Assembly: GCA_010094045.1 (NCBI GenBank)
Contig: ML986844.1
Span: forward strand, 1 to 21,315
DNA from: Lojkania enalia
Lineage: Eukaryota > Ascomycota > Dothideomycetes > Pleosporales
DNA length: 21,315 bases
Reading direction: 5' to 3'
Part shown: positions 11,450 to 20,855 of the stretch, one piece after another
Layout of the letters: each line of letters begins with the position of its first letter
Numbering within the stretch: position 1 is the first letter of the stretch
Notes under the pieces: generated by a model
Seen by the model: the letters and a program-made list of their open reading frames with translations, nothing else
Database searches by the model: none
What the model was told of the DNA's origin: nothing
Program-made: the position numbers and the translations under genes

Positions 11450-12470
11450 GTAGAACTCTAAGACCCTTAATAGATTAATAGTAGAGGGGTGTTATATTCT
11501 AGTAAAATATATCCCTTACTACTATACTTATAATACTATCCTTTACAGTAGCACCTTTCTTATTTATTAGAGCTTATAGGTATATAGCTAGAAGTATTAA
11601 GTTCTATAGTATTTAGGTCTTTCTAGTAAGTAGTATAATACTTTAGTTATTTATAATAGTTGCTAGATAAGTAATATAGATTAGTATTATATAGAGAAAT
11701 TAGGTTAGTATAGTTGTTTAGGGTGCTAAATATTATAATACCTATTATAATATAGTAGAGCTTATTAGAGAGAGAATATTAGAAATATATAATTTATCTA
11801 GTCTTATTTAGTTTAGTATCTACAATTAGGCGTTAGAATTTAGTAAAATAAATAGAGAACCTGTTTTAACCTTACTTTAAAGTCTCTAGCTTATTTTATA
11901 CTATAGTCTCCTTATTCTAGTCGCTATAGATAGATTTTAAAAAGGCGACTAAGCTATCTATAAAGTTAATACTCTTATCTATTAATAGGTTAACTAATAT
12001 TACTAGATCTTATTCTAGGCGGGAATAAATATATAGAAGATAGGTATATTTAATTAAATATTAGTTAGTATTTCCTTCTAGTTTATAGTAGAGCTTTCTA
12101 ATAAAATATAAAAGCTTTAAACGTTTACTAGAAAATATTAAAGAGTTAGATAAATAGTTAAAATAGAAATATAGGTTATATATAGTTTTAGGTAGATTAG
12201 AAGTTAATATAAATATCTATTTAGAAGCTAAGGTTATAGGTTAAATTAAGCTAAAGGCGGGTAATAGTTCTATTACTATTAATATACTAGTAGCTAGTAG
12301 AAGGGTAACTATTTAGTAGCTACTAAATTCTCTTTATATCGCTTTAAGATCTAACTTATAGTAGTTCTTCTAGGTTATTAAAGCCTCTACTAGTATCTTA
12401 TTCTTCTACTATAAAAAGTCTAGCTTACTCTAAATCTTTTTAAGTATATTAATAAGCGCATTCTCGTCTA
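11450..12470 (-). pseudogene. Gypsy-1 gag remnant with CCHC zinc knuckle
   Basis: Minus-strand capsid/nucleocapsid gene starting shortly inside the right LTR. The start of the recognisable frame reads DENALINILKKI*SKLDF. The middle contains the gag pattern NKLETLK*G*NRFSIYFTKF*RLI, matching fungal Gypsy gag (a conserved 'EFAEYYAEFQRL'-like block). The nucleocapsid end shows YYKYSSKGYILLEY at 11494-11535. Each Tyr sits exactly where C-x2-C-x4-H-x4-C needs Cys or His, all explained by RIP (TGC to TAC, CAT to TAT). The same gag is repeated in inverted orientation at about 13470-14742. Confidence 0.82.
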
Positions 12471-12500
12471 TAGTATATAATAGTAGATAATATAATATAA

Positions 12501-12802
12501 TATTATAAACGCTTATATATAGTTAATTAATTATACTTTAGATAGTTAATTCTATTACTATATACTATATATAAATATTAAAATATTATATAAAAAATAG
12601 AGATATCTATATTATATAGGTTTTATAGGAGCTAGGTCTATACTACTATATAGGCTAGCTAGATTAGTAAAACCTTCCTCTATTATAGTTAAAACAAGTT
12701 AGTTATATTCTAACTAGCAGATAATAGCTATTACTAGTAGCTGGTTTAAGTATTATAGTAAGAGTAGTATAGGTACAGAGGTGTTACGGTATTACCGTAA
12801 TA
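12501..12802 (-). repeat. Gypsy-1 5' LTR (right), 302 bp
   Basis: Direct repeat of 6680-6981. It keeps more C and G than the left LTR (gtgttacggtattaccgtaa near the outer end). On the plus strand it begins tattataaacgc and ends gtaata, that is former TG...CA. In the element's sense this LTR is upstream of gag and would carry the promoter. No primer-binding site could be assigned beside it. Confidence 0.92.
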
Positions 12803-12807
12803 TTCTA
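12803..12807. repeat. Target-site duplication of Gypsy-1, right
   Basis: Sequence ttcta directly after the LTR, partner of tttta at 6675-6679. The uninterrupted S copy has tccta. The next bases (attataagagatag) continue S exactly where 6679 left off. Confidence 0.8.
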
Positions 12808-13283
12808 ATTATAAGAGATAGAAAATTCTAAACTTAAAAGCTTTAATTAATAAAAAGTTTCTAAAATTCTATTTAAATAATTAAATAATTTAATATAATA
12901 ATATATAAATATTATAATTTAAACTAAATTAGATATATTTTAAATTTAAATATATTTAAATAAATAATTAATATAATATTATTAAAGAAGCTATTATTAA
13001 TAATATTAAATTTTTCTATATAATATAATAGTATAAGTAAAATAATAGGTCTAAATATAGTATAAATCTACTTAAAGGTATATAGAAGTATATAGAAGAT
13101 TAGAGACTTAGAAATTCTATTAATACCTATAAACCTTATATAAAAGGATATAGAAAAACTACTCAACTACTTATAAGGGAGTATATAATTATATATAGAT
13201 AGGAAAAGAGGTAGAACTAGAGGTAGAATAAAATAAATAAAAAGATAAAACTTTTTATAGAATAATTTCTTTATATTATTATA
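12803..13283 (+). repeat. Repeat S, left copy, second part
   Basis: Continuation of the S copy begun at 6391. It is the reverse complement of about 20094-20571 on the right, and its last ~250 bp also match 14978-15185 and 19816-20093 in direct orientation. Near its end the hairpin seen elsewhere (cgaaaagcttta...taaagcttttcg) is partly deleted, but the terminal aatttctttatattattata is present. It stops at 13283, where a truncated Gypsy-1 LTR begins. No coding frame recognised. Confidence 0.85.
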
Positions 13284-13451
13284 CTAATCTAGCTAGCCTA
13301 TATAATAGTATAGATTCACCCTCTATATAAACTTATATAATATAAATATCTCTATTCTTTATATAATATTTTAATATTTATATATAGTATATAGTAATAG
13401 AGTTAACTATTTAAAGTATAATTAACTAACTATATATAAACGTCTATAATA
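13284..13451 (+). repeat. Partial LTR of Gypsy-1b (168 bp)
   Basis: Reverse complement of 12501-12668, beginning ctaatctagctagcc and ending cgtctataata, which is the LTR 3' end in the element's sense. The first ~134 bp of the LTR are absent. Confidence 0.88.
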
Positions 13452-13469
13452 TTATATTATATTATCTAC

Positions 13470-14742
13470 TATTATATATTATAGATAAAAACGCGTTTAT
13501 TAATATACTTAAAGAGATTTAGAGTAAGCTAGATTCTTTATAGTAGAAGAATAAAATACTTATAAAAACCTTAATAACTTAAAAGAACTACTATAAATTA
13601 GATTTTAAAGTAATATAAAGAGAATTTAATAACTACTAAATAGCTACTCTTCTATTAATTACTAGTATATTAATAGTAATAAAACTATTACCTACTTTTA
13701 GCCTAATTTAGCTTATAACTTTAACTTTTAAATAGATACCTATATTAACCTCTAATCTACTTAAAATTATATATAATCTATATTTCTATTTTAATTATTT
13801 ATTTAACCTTCTAATATTTTCTAGTAAATATTTAGAGCTTTTATACTTTATTAGAAAGCTCTATTATAAATTAGAAGAAAATACTAACTAATACTTAACT
13901 AAATATATTTACCTTTTATATATCTATTTCTATCTAAAATAAGATCTAGTAATATTAGTTAATCTATTAATAGATAAAAGTATTAATTTTATAAATAGCT
14001 TAGTTACTTTCTTAAAATCTACTTATAATAACTAGAATAAGAAGATTATAGTATAGAGTAAGTTAGAAACTTTAAAATAAAGTTAAAATAGGTTCTCTAC
14101 TTACTTGATTAAATTCTAACGCTTAATTATAGATACTAAACTAAATAAGATTAGATAAATTATATATTTCTAATATTCTTTTTTTAATAAATTCTACTAT
14201 ATTATAATTAATATTATAATATTTAATACACTAAATAACTATATTAACCTAATTTTCTTATATAATATTAACTTATATTACCTATTTAGTAACTATTATA
14301 AATAACTAAAGTATTATATTACTTATTAAAAAGACGTAAATATTATAAAATTTAATACTTTTAGCTATATATTTATAGGTTTTAATAAATAAGAAAGGTA
14401 CTACTAGAAAGAATACTATTATAAGTATAATAGTAAAAGATATATTTTACTAGAATATAATACTCCTCTACTATTAATCTATTAATAGTTTTAGAATCTT
14501 ACTATATTTTATAGATTCTACTTTTAATCCTTTAACTAATCTTTTAACTAATTCTTAATATACTTATTATTTTATAGATAAAGCTATTACTTTTACTCTT
14601 AAATATAACTAGTTTTATTAACTAGAATATTATTAAAAGGTTTATTCTAGAAATAAATTATTTTCTAGAATTATACTTATACTAAATCTTTATATATTTA
14701 TAAAACTAGTCTCTATAAAAATAGTTATAAAACTATTAGATT
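13470..14742 (+). pseudogene. Gypsy-1b gag remnant
   Basis: Plus-strand duplicate of the Gypsy-1 gag. It shows the same landmarks: a start region with AFINILKEI*SKLDSL, the NKLETLK*S*NRFSTYLIKF block near 14050-14110, and the zinc knuckle as YYKYNSKRYILLEY near 14414-14457, with all four ligand positions turned to Tyr. It extends a little past the knuckle and then loses similarity to Gypsy-1. Stops are of the RIP type. It is more AT-rich than the Gypsy-1 gag. Confidence 0.8.
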
Positions 14743-14977
14743 TTAATATATTTTATAAATAAGTTACCTACTTAAGTAAGTTATCTACTTTATTAGCTAT
14801 CTCTATATTTAGAGGTATATATTATAATAATACCTATAGATATTATTATAATAATTTAATAGGAGATAGATATACTATTTATCTACTACTATATAAGTTC
14901 TAGTATTATATTTAAGCTTGCTATAGTAGTTATAGTACTTCTAATATAGTATACCTACTCTTCTATACTTCCTATAT
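14743..14977. other. Unassigned AT-rich segment between Gypsy-1b and an S fragment
   Basis: No frame, LTR or match to other parts of the window recognised. It contains a small AT-rich inverted structure near 14826-14855 (tataataatacctata/tattattataata). It may be a remnant of another insertion or sequence at a rearrangement breakpoint. Confidence 0.4.
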
Positions 14978-15185
14978 ATATATAATAGTATAGATAAGAT
15001 AATAGGTCTAAATATAGTATAAATCTACTTAGAGGTATATAGAAGTATATAGGGGATTAGAGATCTAAAAATTCTATTAATACCTATAAGCCTTATATAA
15101 AAAGATATAGAAAAACTATTAAGCTATTTATAAGAGAGTATATAACTATATATAAATAGAAAAAGAGATAAAACTAAAGGTAGAA
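14978..15185 (+). repeat. Repeat S fragment (tail portion)
   Basis: Direct match to 13018-13227 and to 19816-20024, from ataatagtatagata through aataggtctaaata to aaaggtagaa. It stops sharply at 15185 where the Gypsy-2 LTR begins, so it lacks the hairpin and terminal part of S. The other edge of Gypsy-2 does not resume S at the missing position, so this is not a simple insertion site. Confidence 0.82.
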
Positions 15186-15525
15186 TATAACAGCCCTTCT
15201 AGTTGGCTAGGTATAAGGCGGGGTAATAACTAAGAGTAATTATATGCTGTAAAGTATATTATTCTTATAAACTTATAATAGAAGTATATAAGTAGAGTAT
15301 ATAAAGAATATTTAAGTTAACTATAAAGAGCTATAAAGACTAGAGTTGTAAGGTTATTAAATATAATTTAGTTCCCTTATTATTTCTTCTTACTTAGTTA
15401 CTTAGTTAACTAAACTACTAAGCGCGTTATATACCTTATATTAGTTTTATTCTTCTAGCTATATAGAGTTCTAAATCTTAATTAGGTCTAGTATAGGGGT
15501 TCCTATAAAAATATCTATAATACTA
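15186..15525 (-). repeat. Gypsy-2 3' LTR (about 340 bp)
   Basis: On the plus strand it starts tataacagcccttctagttgg, a former TGTAACAGCC-type terminus after RIP, and ends near ctataatacta, next to a pyrimidine run that reads as a polypurine tract on the minus strand. There is no second copy in the window, so the inner boundary rests on the terminus pattern and the adjacent tract alone. Confidence 0.65.
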
Positions 15526-15540
15526 TCTTCCCCCTCTAAG
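15526..15540 (-). other. Probable polypurine tract of Gypsy-2
   Basis: Plus strand tcttccccctctaag, that is cttagagggggaaga in the element's sense, directly beside the proposed LTR edge. Position and purine run agree with minus orientation of the pol remnant. Confidence 0.6.
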
Positions 15541-15841
15541 TTCTTAGCCTAAGAGTTTTCCTATTCTAAACTAGTATATAGTAGGGTTAATACGCTGTTT
15601 TTACTAAGACTATATATATTTCTAATACCTCCCCTTTATTATTTAACTTTAAGTAGATACTATTATACTAATCGTATAAACTATTTAGGTGAAATAATTA
15701 TACTTTATTTCTAGTATTCCTGTAAGAGGTTAACTTATAAAGTAGATAAAAAGGAGATACCTAAAAAGTTATATTATTTAGAGTACTTTTATACTAGTAT
15801 ATATTTATTATATAATATAGATTATAATGTTTAGATTACTC
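15541..15841. other. Gypsy-2 3' non-coding stretch
   Basis: Lies between the polypurine tract and the readable part of the antisense frame. It holds T-rich and pyrimidine-rich runs and no frame I can recognise on either strand. An upstream part of the plus-strand frame could lie here but is too decayed to follow. Confidence 0.4.
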
Positions 15842-16139
15842 GTATATTATAATTCTATAATACTAGTTTATTCCTAATTCTTTCTAGTAGTAAAATAGAA
15901 TATTAAAGTTATAAAGCTAGAGGAGGAAATCCGTCTAGCCTAGAAGGAGTTAGAGTAATTTCTTAATAAAGTAGTAGTAGTTTATATAAAGATTTAGCGT
16001 CTTTGTAAAATTTATAAATAAGTAAAGTATAGGTAGATAGAGGGTTATAAACGTATATAAGAGCAGCTTAAAGAGAAGGAGGAGGCGGATTATAAGATAG
16101 GTCTTCTTCCTAAAGTAGAGTTACCTCTTATAATACAGC
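15842..16139 (+). pseudogene. Antisense coiled-coil-like frame near the 3' end of Gypsy-2
   Basis: A plus-strand frame of about 100 codons, opposite to pol, between the Gypsy-2 polypurine tract and its chromodomain. It reads VIKLEEEIRLA*KELE*FLNK, then IYK*VKYR*IEGYKRI*EQLK, then EKEEADYKIGLLPKVELP. Every stop is explained by RIP of a Gln or Trp codon. The charged heptad-like pattern suggests a helical coiled coil. The stretch keeps more G and C than its surroundings. From memory, similar short coiled-coil proteins are often annotated beside fungal Gypsy elements; I cannot confirm this here. It may be an accessory antisense gene of the retrotransposon or a captured host fragment. No start codon is assigned. 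Confidence 0.55.
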
Positions 16140-16199
16140 TAATATCGTTTAATTCTACTATTCTATCTCTAGGTTTTCTTTACGAATTCGGGTTTTATA

Positions 16200-19100
16200 A
16201 TATACCTATAATACTATAGAGCTGAGGTTTTCTTCTAGTTCCCAGGTATTATTCTATAAGTTCCTATATTTATCTATTCCTAACTATTTTATTAGATAGT
16301 ACTACTTACTATTCTATATTTTATACCTTATTATTCTCTTAACTTCTTATTTCTAGTCTTCTCTATATACGTCTGCGTTATATACTACTAGTTTAATATT
16401 TTAAGGTATCTTTTCTATAAGTATAATATAGAAGGTTAGGTGGATTTTTATAGTCGTAGGTAATTTAAGTTGATAGTTTACGGGTAATATTTATTCTTCG
16501 ATCTTATATAGTCTAATTTTAATATAGTCTAGTTTACTACTTAGTTATTTACTTTAAATATTTCGTCTCAGCAGCTAAACTTTTTCTCCCTTCTTAAAGT
16601 AAAATAGTTGTTTATATTTCTTATTATAGTATTTCTTTATAATATATTATAGGAACTAGAAATCTTTCTTTAGTAAGTCTTATATTTATTAAATAATCTT
16701 AACTCGTTCTTATATTTAGGGTACCTATAATACTATTTTAATTAGAGTATTATATATTTTTAGTTTATACCTATAGTTTACTATAAATAGTAATACTCCG
16801 GTTATATTATATATAGTACTATTATACGCGAGTTACGCTATTAGTAGTAGTATTACCCAATTATTTTATCTATAGTTAAGATAGTACTATAGATATTACT
16901 CTACTATTTAGTTTATTTATTCTATCTACCTATCTATCTATAAGTAAAATACCGTAGATATTTTATATTTAATTTCTAGTAAGTTTATAAATATTTACTA
17001 AAACTTTAAGATAAACTTAGTATTTTAGTTTATAATTATCTTCTAGGGTACTCTATACTATACTATAATCTATTTTAGAAAGATATTTACAACTTATTCT
17101 ACTAATAATATTTTATTATAAGAGATAAAGTAGGTATATTTTATAAGTCTATCTACAATTATTATAATAGAGTTATATACTTCTCTCTTCGGGTAGTCTC
17201 TTAACTTTAGTAGTTTAACGATAAAGTCTATAGTAACTTCTATCTATAGCCTAGTTAGTATTTCTAGATTTTATAATAGTTTATAGAGTATATATCTATT
17301 AGATTTATTCTATTAATAGTCTACGTATTCCCGTAATATATTCTTTACCTATTCTCTTACTTTAGGAAAGTAGAATCCCCTAAGAATTTGTTCTAGCGTT
17401 TTTTTAGTTGTTTAGTATCTGTAGGTAGAGGCTTTATAAAATTATCTAATAAATTCTTTTTTAATTTTAGCTAGTATATAGATTTAGTTGTAGATATATA
17501 ATAGTCTATCTACCTATTTTAATTCTTATTCTTAGAGTTCTTTAGGTATTCTATTTATTACTAATCTAATTAGAATTATCTAACTTACTTCTTTAATAAT
17601 AGTTATTACTACAAGCCGTAAGTAATTATATATTATACTTCTATCTTATTATCTTCTTAGTAGTATAGCTGTAGTTCCTTTTTCTTACTTATATCCTAAT
17701 AGTCTGCTTAATACATCTACTTATTAATTTTATCTTCTACTAATATAGATAATTTTAAAGTTAAATATAGCTAGTTCTTATAACTATCTAACCTATCTAG
17801 GGGTAAGAGTTTTAATAGTAAGAAAGGTAGTAAGGTTTTTATAATTATAATAGACTTCAGTTTACTATTTTACTTCTTATAGGTACACACGCTATTCTTT
17901 AAAGTATACTATAATAGCTAGAAGTTCTTAGTTATATATATTATAATTTATCTCTACTAGTATAAGTTTTCGTAAATAGTATACTACTAGATATCGTTTC
18001 CTATTATAGATTTGTATAAGGATTCTAGCTATTCTTATTCCTAATATATTAGTTTCTATAAGAGCTTTCTTTTCTAGGTTGTAGAATTTCAGTACTAGTT
18101 CTTACTAAAATTGTTTCTTAACTTCTTAGAAGGCTTTTTCTTATTTATTTCCCTATATAAAGGTAACATTTTTCTTTAATAGTTGAGTTAGGGGTGTAGT
18201 TATATTACTCTAATTATTAATAAAGGTTTAATAGAAGTTATAAAATCCTATAAAGGATTAAACATCTTTAACTAATTTTAGAATTAGCTAGTCTCTAATT
18301 ACTACTAATTTATTTAGGTCTATTTATAGTTGTTCTAGTTTAATAATAAATCCTAAATAGTTTATTCTCGTAGTATAGAATTTGCATTTCCTTACTTTAA
18401 AGTATAATTTTACTACTTATAATATATATAGTACTTATTTAATATATTCTTTATATTCCTGTTTTATTTTTAAATATATAAGAATATTATCTAAATATAC
18501 TATATAGAATCGTCTAAAATAGGATTTTAGTACCTTATTAATTCGTTTTTAGAAGGTGGCTAGTATATTAGTAAGTCTAAATAGTATAACTAGGTATTTA
18601 AAGAGTCCTCTCTTTATTCTAAATACTATTTTCTATTTATCTCCTTCTTTAATACGGATTTAATAGTACGCGTTCTAGATGTCTAATTTTATAAAGATAG
18701 TAGTTTCTTTTAATTAGTTTCTTAAATTACGAATAAGTAGTAAAGGATATTAATCTTTAATTATAATATTATTAAGGGTGCGATAATTAATACATATTTA
18801 TAGGTCGGTTATTTCTTTCTTATCTATAAAGAGTATAAGGTATACTACTAGTAAGTTCGATTCTCTAATTATTCCTTTCTTTAGGTGTTCGTCTATATAT
18901 TATTTTAGAGCTTCTATTTCCCTTAGTATTAGGCTATATATTAGTCTATATCTAAGTTCTTTTCCTAGTTATAGTTTAATTTTATAATCGTATTCTCTAT
19001 ATTTAGATAGGTATTATAGTAGTTCTTAGAGTTATTTTATTAAATATTAGTATTCTTTAGATATATTATATAATACGTTTCCTATTAGAAATAATTCTTT

Positions 19101-19480
19101 TACTACTTCTTTTACTATTACAGCAAGTTGTTCCTTAATTAATTAGCTAGAGTTTTTAAGGATGATTTATCTCATTTACTAATCTATTTAAGGGTTTTCT
19201 TTTCTTAACTATAGGATTCCTAGGATAATATTATAGTCGGTAATCTCTACAATTTAGAATATTTGTTCTTATTAGGTTGTTTCTAGAATTTTAAACTCTT
19301 CTAGTTCTATAATATATATAACTTTCTTCTAGAAATCTTTTCCTTCTATAATTTAAATTATATAAGATTGTTCTAGTTATATTATAGATATTCCTTTTCT
19401 AGTAATATAGTTGCTAGCTATAAAATTCTTTATTACTCTACTATTAATAAGTATATATACTTTATAGCCGTAGTACTGTC
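16200..19480 (-). pseudogene. Gypsy-2 pol remnant (protease, RT, RNase H, integrase, chromodomain)
   Basis: Minus-strand pol read right to left. Protease: YILINSRVIKNFIASNYI (near 19400-19460), an altered D-S/T-G active site, and NIILGIL*L (near 19205-19230), matching the ILG-PWL flap-end motif. Reverse transcriptase: RRFYIVYLDNILIYLK, YxDD mutated to YLDN (near 18480-18510), then KCKFYTTRINYLGFII and SFIGFYNFY*TFI. Integrase: a zinc-binding remnant KKTLEQILRGFYFPKVRE (17340-17430), then the core VTIDFIVKLLKLRDYP followed by SIIIIVDRLIKYTYFI (17105-17270), which keeps the first catalytic Asp. Chromodomain: YYLIKWLGIDKY, then NTWELEENLSS (16205-16375), a good match to the Y-L-[IV]-K-W...TWEP.E.L pattern; it would direct integration to heterochromatin in chromoviruses. 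Stops and active-site changes make it non-functional. Confidence 0.87.
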
Positions 19481-19489
19481 TGGGTATTA

Positions 19490-19815
19490 TAAGGTAGTAT
19501 TCTCCTATATTCCTATATAGCTAAATTATCTTAGACTAGTAAGCTATTACTTCTTTTATAGATATATATTTCAGATATTTCCGTTCTAAGTATTTATATT
19601 ATAGCCTTCCTCTAATATATACTTTAGGTAGTAGAGGTCTAGGTTTAAGTACTATATAGTTTTAGGTTTGTTTAGTAACTTCCTATCCTATTATAGCTTC
19701 TTACTTTATAAGGTTTTCTAGTACTTTATCTTCGTTTAGTTGTCTTAGCTATATACCTATATTTTCTTTTCTTCTTTAGTAGGCCTTTATAATAATGTAA
19801 AAAAATCGTTCTACT
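19490..19815 (-). pseudogene. Gypsy-2 gag C-terminal remnant
   Basis: Short minus-strand frame upstream of the protease, in phase with it after RIP stops are ignored. It reads through GEYYLIIPR*YYGYKV into the protease and through LNLDLYYLKYI further upstream. It is cut off at about 19815 where S begins, so the capsid part is absent. No zinc knuckle could be recognised. Confidence 0.5.
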
Positions 19816-20349
19816 ATAATAGCGTAGATAAGATAATAGGTCTAAATACGGTACGAATCTACTTAGAGGTATATAGAAGTACATAGGGGATTAGAGACCT
19901 AAGAATTCTATTAACACCTATAGGCCTTATACAAAAGGATATAGAAGAACTATTAAGCTACTTATAAAGGAGTATACAACTATATACAGAAGGGAAAAGG
20001 GGTAGAACTAGGGGTAGAATAAGATAAGCGAAAAGCTTTAGGATAAAGTTATATATAAAGCTTTTCGTGGAACAATTTCTTTATATTATTATATCCACGA
20101 AAAGCTTTATATATAACCTTATCTTAAAGCTTTTTACTTATCTTATCCTACCCCCGGTTCTACCCCTTTTCCCTTCCGTATATAGTTGTATACTCCCTTA
20201 TAAGTAGCTTAGTAGTTCTTTTATATCCTTTTATATAAGGCCTATAGGTATTAATAGAATTTCTAGGTCCCTAAACCCCTATATACTCCTATATACCTCT
20301 AAGTAGATTCGTACTGTATTTAGACCTATTATCTTATCTATACTATTAT
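19816..20349. repeat. Long palindrome with 256-bp arms and 22-bp loop
   Basis: The left arm 19816-20071 and the right arm 20094-20349 are near-perfect reverse complements, with only scattered transition-type differences. The loop 20072-20093 is acaatttctttatattattata. Both arms are tail portions of repeat S. Within each arm there is a second, smaller hairpin (cgaaaagcttta/taaagcttttcg). As single strand or RNA the whole could fold into a hairpin of over 250 bp. It keeps more CpG and CpA than most S copies. It also marks the truncated edge of Gypsy-2. Confidence 0.9.
20033..20071. repeat. Small perfect hairpin in the S tail
   Basis: The 12-base arms cgaaaagcttta and taaagcttttcg enclose about 15 bases, followed by tgga. 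The mirrored version lies in the right arm near 20094-20132, where one arm has changed (ctttttactt). The structure lies at the end of S and may be the functional terminus of that repeat. Confidence 0.6.
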
Positions 20350-20855
20350 ATTATATAGAAGAACTTAATACTACTAATAATAGCCTCTTTAATAATATCG
20401 CATCGATTGTTTATTTAAATATATCTAAGTCTAAAATACACCTAATTTAGTTTAGATTATAATACTTATATACTATTATATTAAATTATTTAGTTATCTA
20501 GATAGGATCTTAAAAACCTTCTATTAACTAAAGCCTTTAGGTTTAGAACTTCCTATCCCCTATAATTAGGATTGCTTTTAGAAAAGCCGCGTAGAGTACG
20601 CCTAGGTAGAAACTTAGAAACTACTAATAACCTATTAGAATTAGAAGTAACCGCTAATATTTAACTATAATTTACCTTCTAATTTCTATACTAGAACTAA
20701 TATACGCGTAAGTTATAGTAAGAGTAAGCTTCTATCTACGCGTATAAAATAACTGTTACCTCTTATAGAAGGCCCTATAATAGGCGGACCCCTTTCTATA
20801 AGGCCTATAATAAAGAACCTATCTAATTTAGAGGGAAATTAAAGTAAACTAACCT
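20094..20855 (-). repeat. Repeat S, right copy (uninterrupted, inverted)
   Basis: Reverse-complement copy of 6391-6679 joined to 12803-13260. It is uninterrupted and the least mutated copy: it keeps acgcgta, tccgcctattat and gccgcgtagagt where the left copy is all A and T. It gives the pre-insertion sequence for Gypsy-1 (tccta). The outer boundary is at about 20855, where similarity to 6391 stops. No convincing coding frame on either strand. Length (~762 bp), multiple copies and hairpin tail suggest a non-autonomous element or a large LTR, but the class is unresolved. Confidence 0.85.

Larger units (their letters stand above)
6680..12802 (-). mobile_element. Gypsy-1: full-length Ty3/Gypsy chromovirus, RIP-degraded
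   Basis: Complete LTR retrotransposon of 6,123 bp on the minus strand. It has two 302-bp LTRs, a 5-bp target duplication, a polypurine tract next to the 3' LTR, a gag remnant with a CCHC knuckle, and a pol remnant in the order protease, reverse transcriptase, RNase H, integrase, chromodomain. That order (integrase after RT/RNase H) defines Ty3/Gypsy, and the chromodomain places it among chromoviruses. Every frame is broken by RIP-type stops and active-site changes, so it cannot move by itself. It is inserted in repeat S. A truncated relative lies at 13284-14742 in the opposite orientation. Confidence 0.92.
13284..14742 (+). mobile_element. Gypsy-1b: truncated, inverted copy of Gypsy-1
   Basis: Plus-strand fragment of the same family as Gypsy-1. 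It starts inside the LTR, with the first part of that LTR missing, runs through the rest of the LTR and gag, and stops near 14742 where similarity to Gypsy-1 ends shortly before the protease. Both ends are breaks rather than element ends, so no LTR pair or target duplication exists. With the minus-strand Gypsy-1 copy it forms an inverted repeat of about 1.4 kb centred near 12.9 kb. It is strongly RIP-degraded. Confidence 0.85.
15186..19815 (-). mobile_element. Gypsy-2: 5'-truncated Ty3/Gypsy chromovirus
   Basis: Second chromovirus on the minus strand, distinct from Gypsy-1 in LTR and protein sequence. Present are one (3') LTR, a polypurine tract, a 3' non-coding stretch, a chromodomain, integrase, RNase H, reverse transcriptase, protease and the end of gag. 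Most of gag and the 5' LTR are missing because S sequence begins at about 19816. No target duplication can be shown. All frames carry RIP-type stops, but some patches keep CpG and are easier to read than Gypsy-1. Confidence 0.85.

Noticed and set aside
16560..16620. Moderately GC-rich patches on the plus strand inside Gypsy-2 as separate genes
   Set aside because: They fall inside the minus-strand integrase/chromodomain region and are shadows of it, unlike 15842-16139, which lies beyond the pol end.
6680..20855. One giant composite transposon bounded by S inverted repeats
   Set aside because: Gypsy-1 demonstrably inserted into the left S, and the inner pieces have their own breaks. A single mobile unit is possible but not needed, and no target duplication outside the S copies was found.
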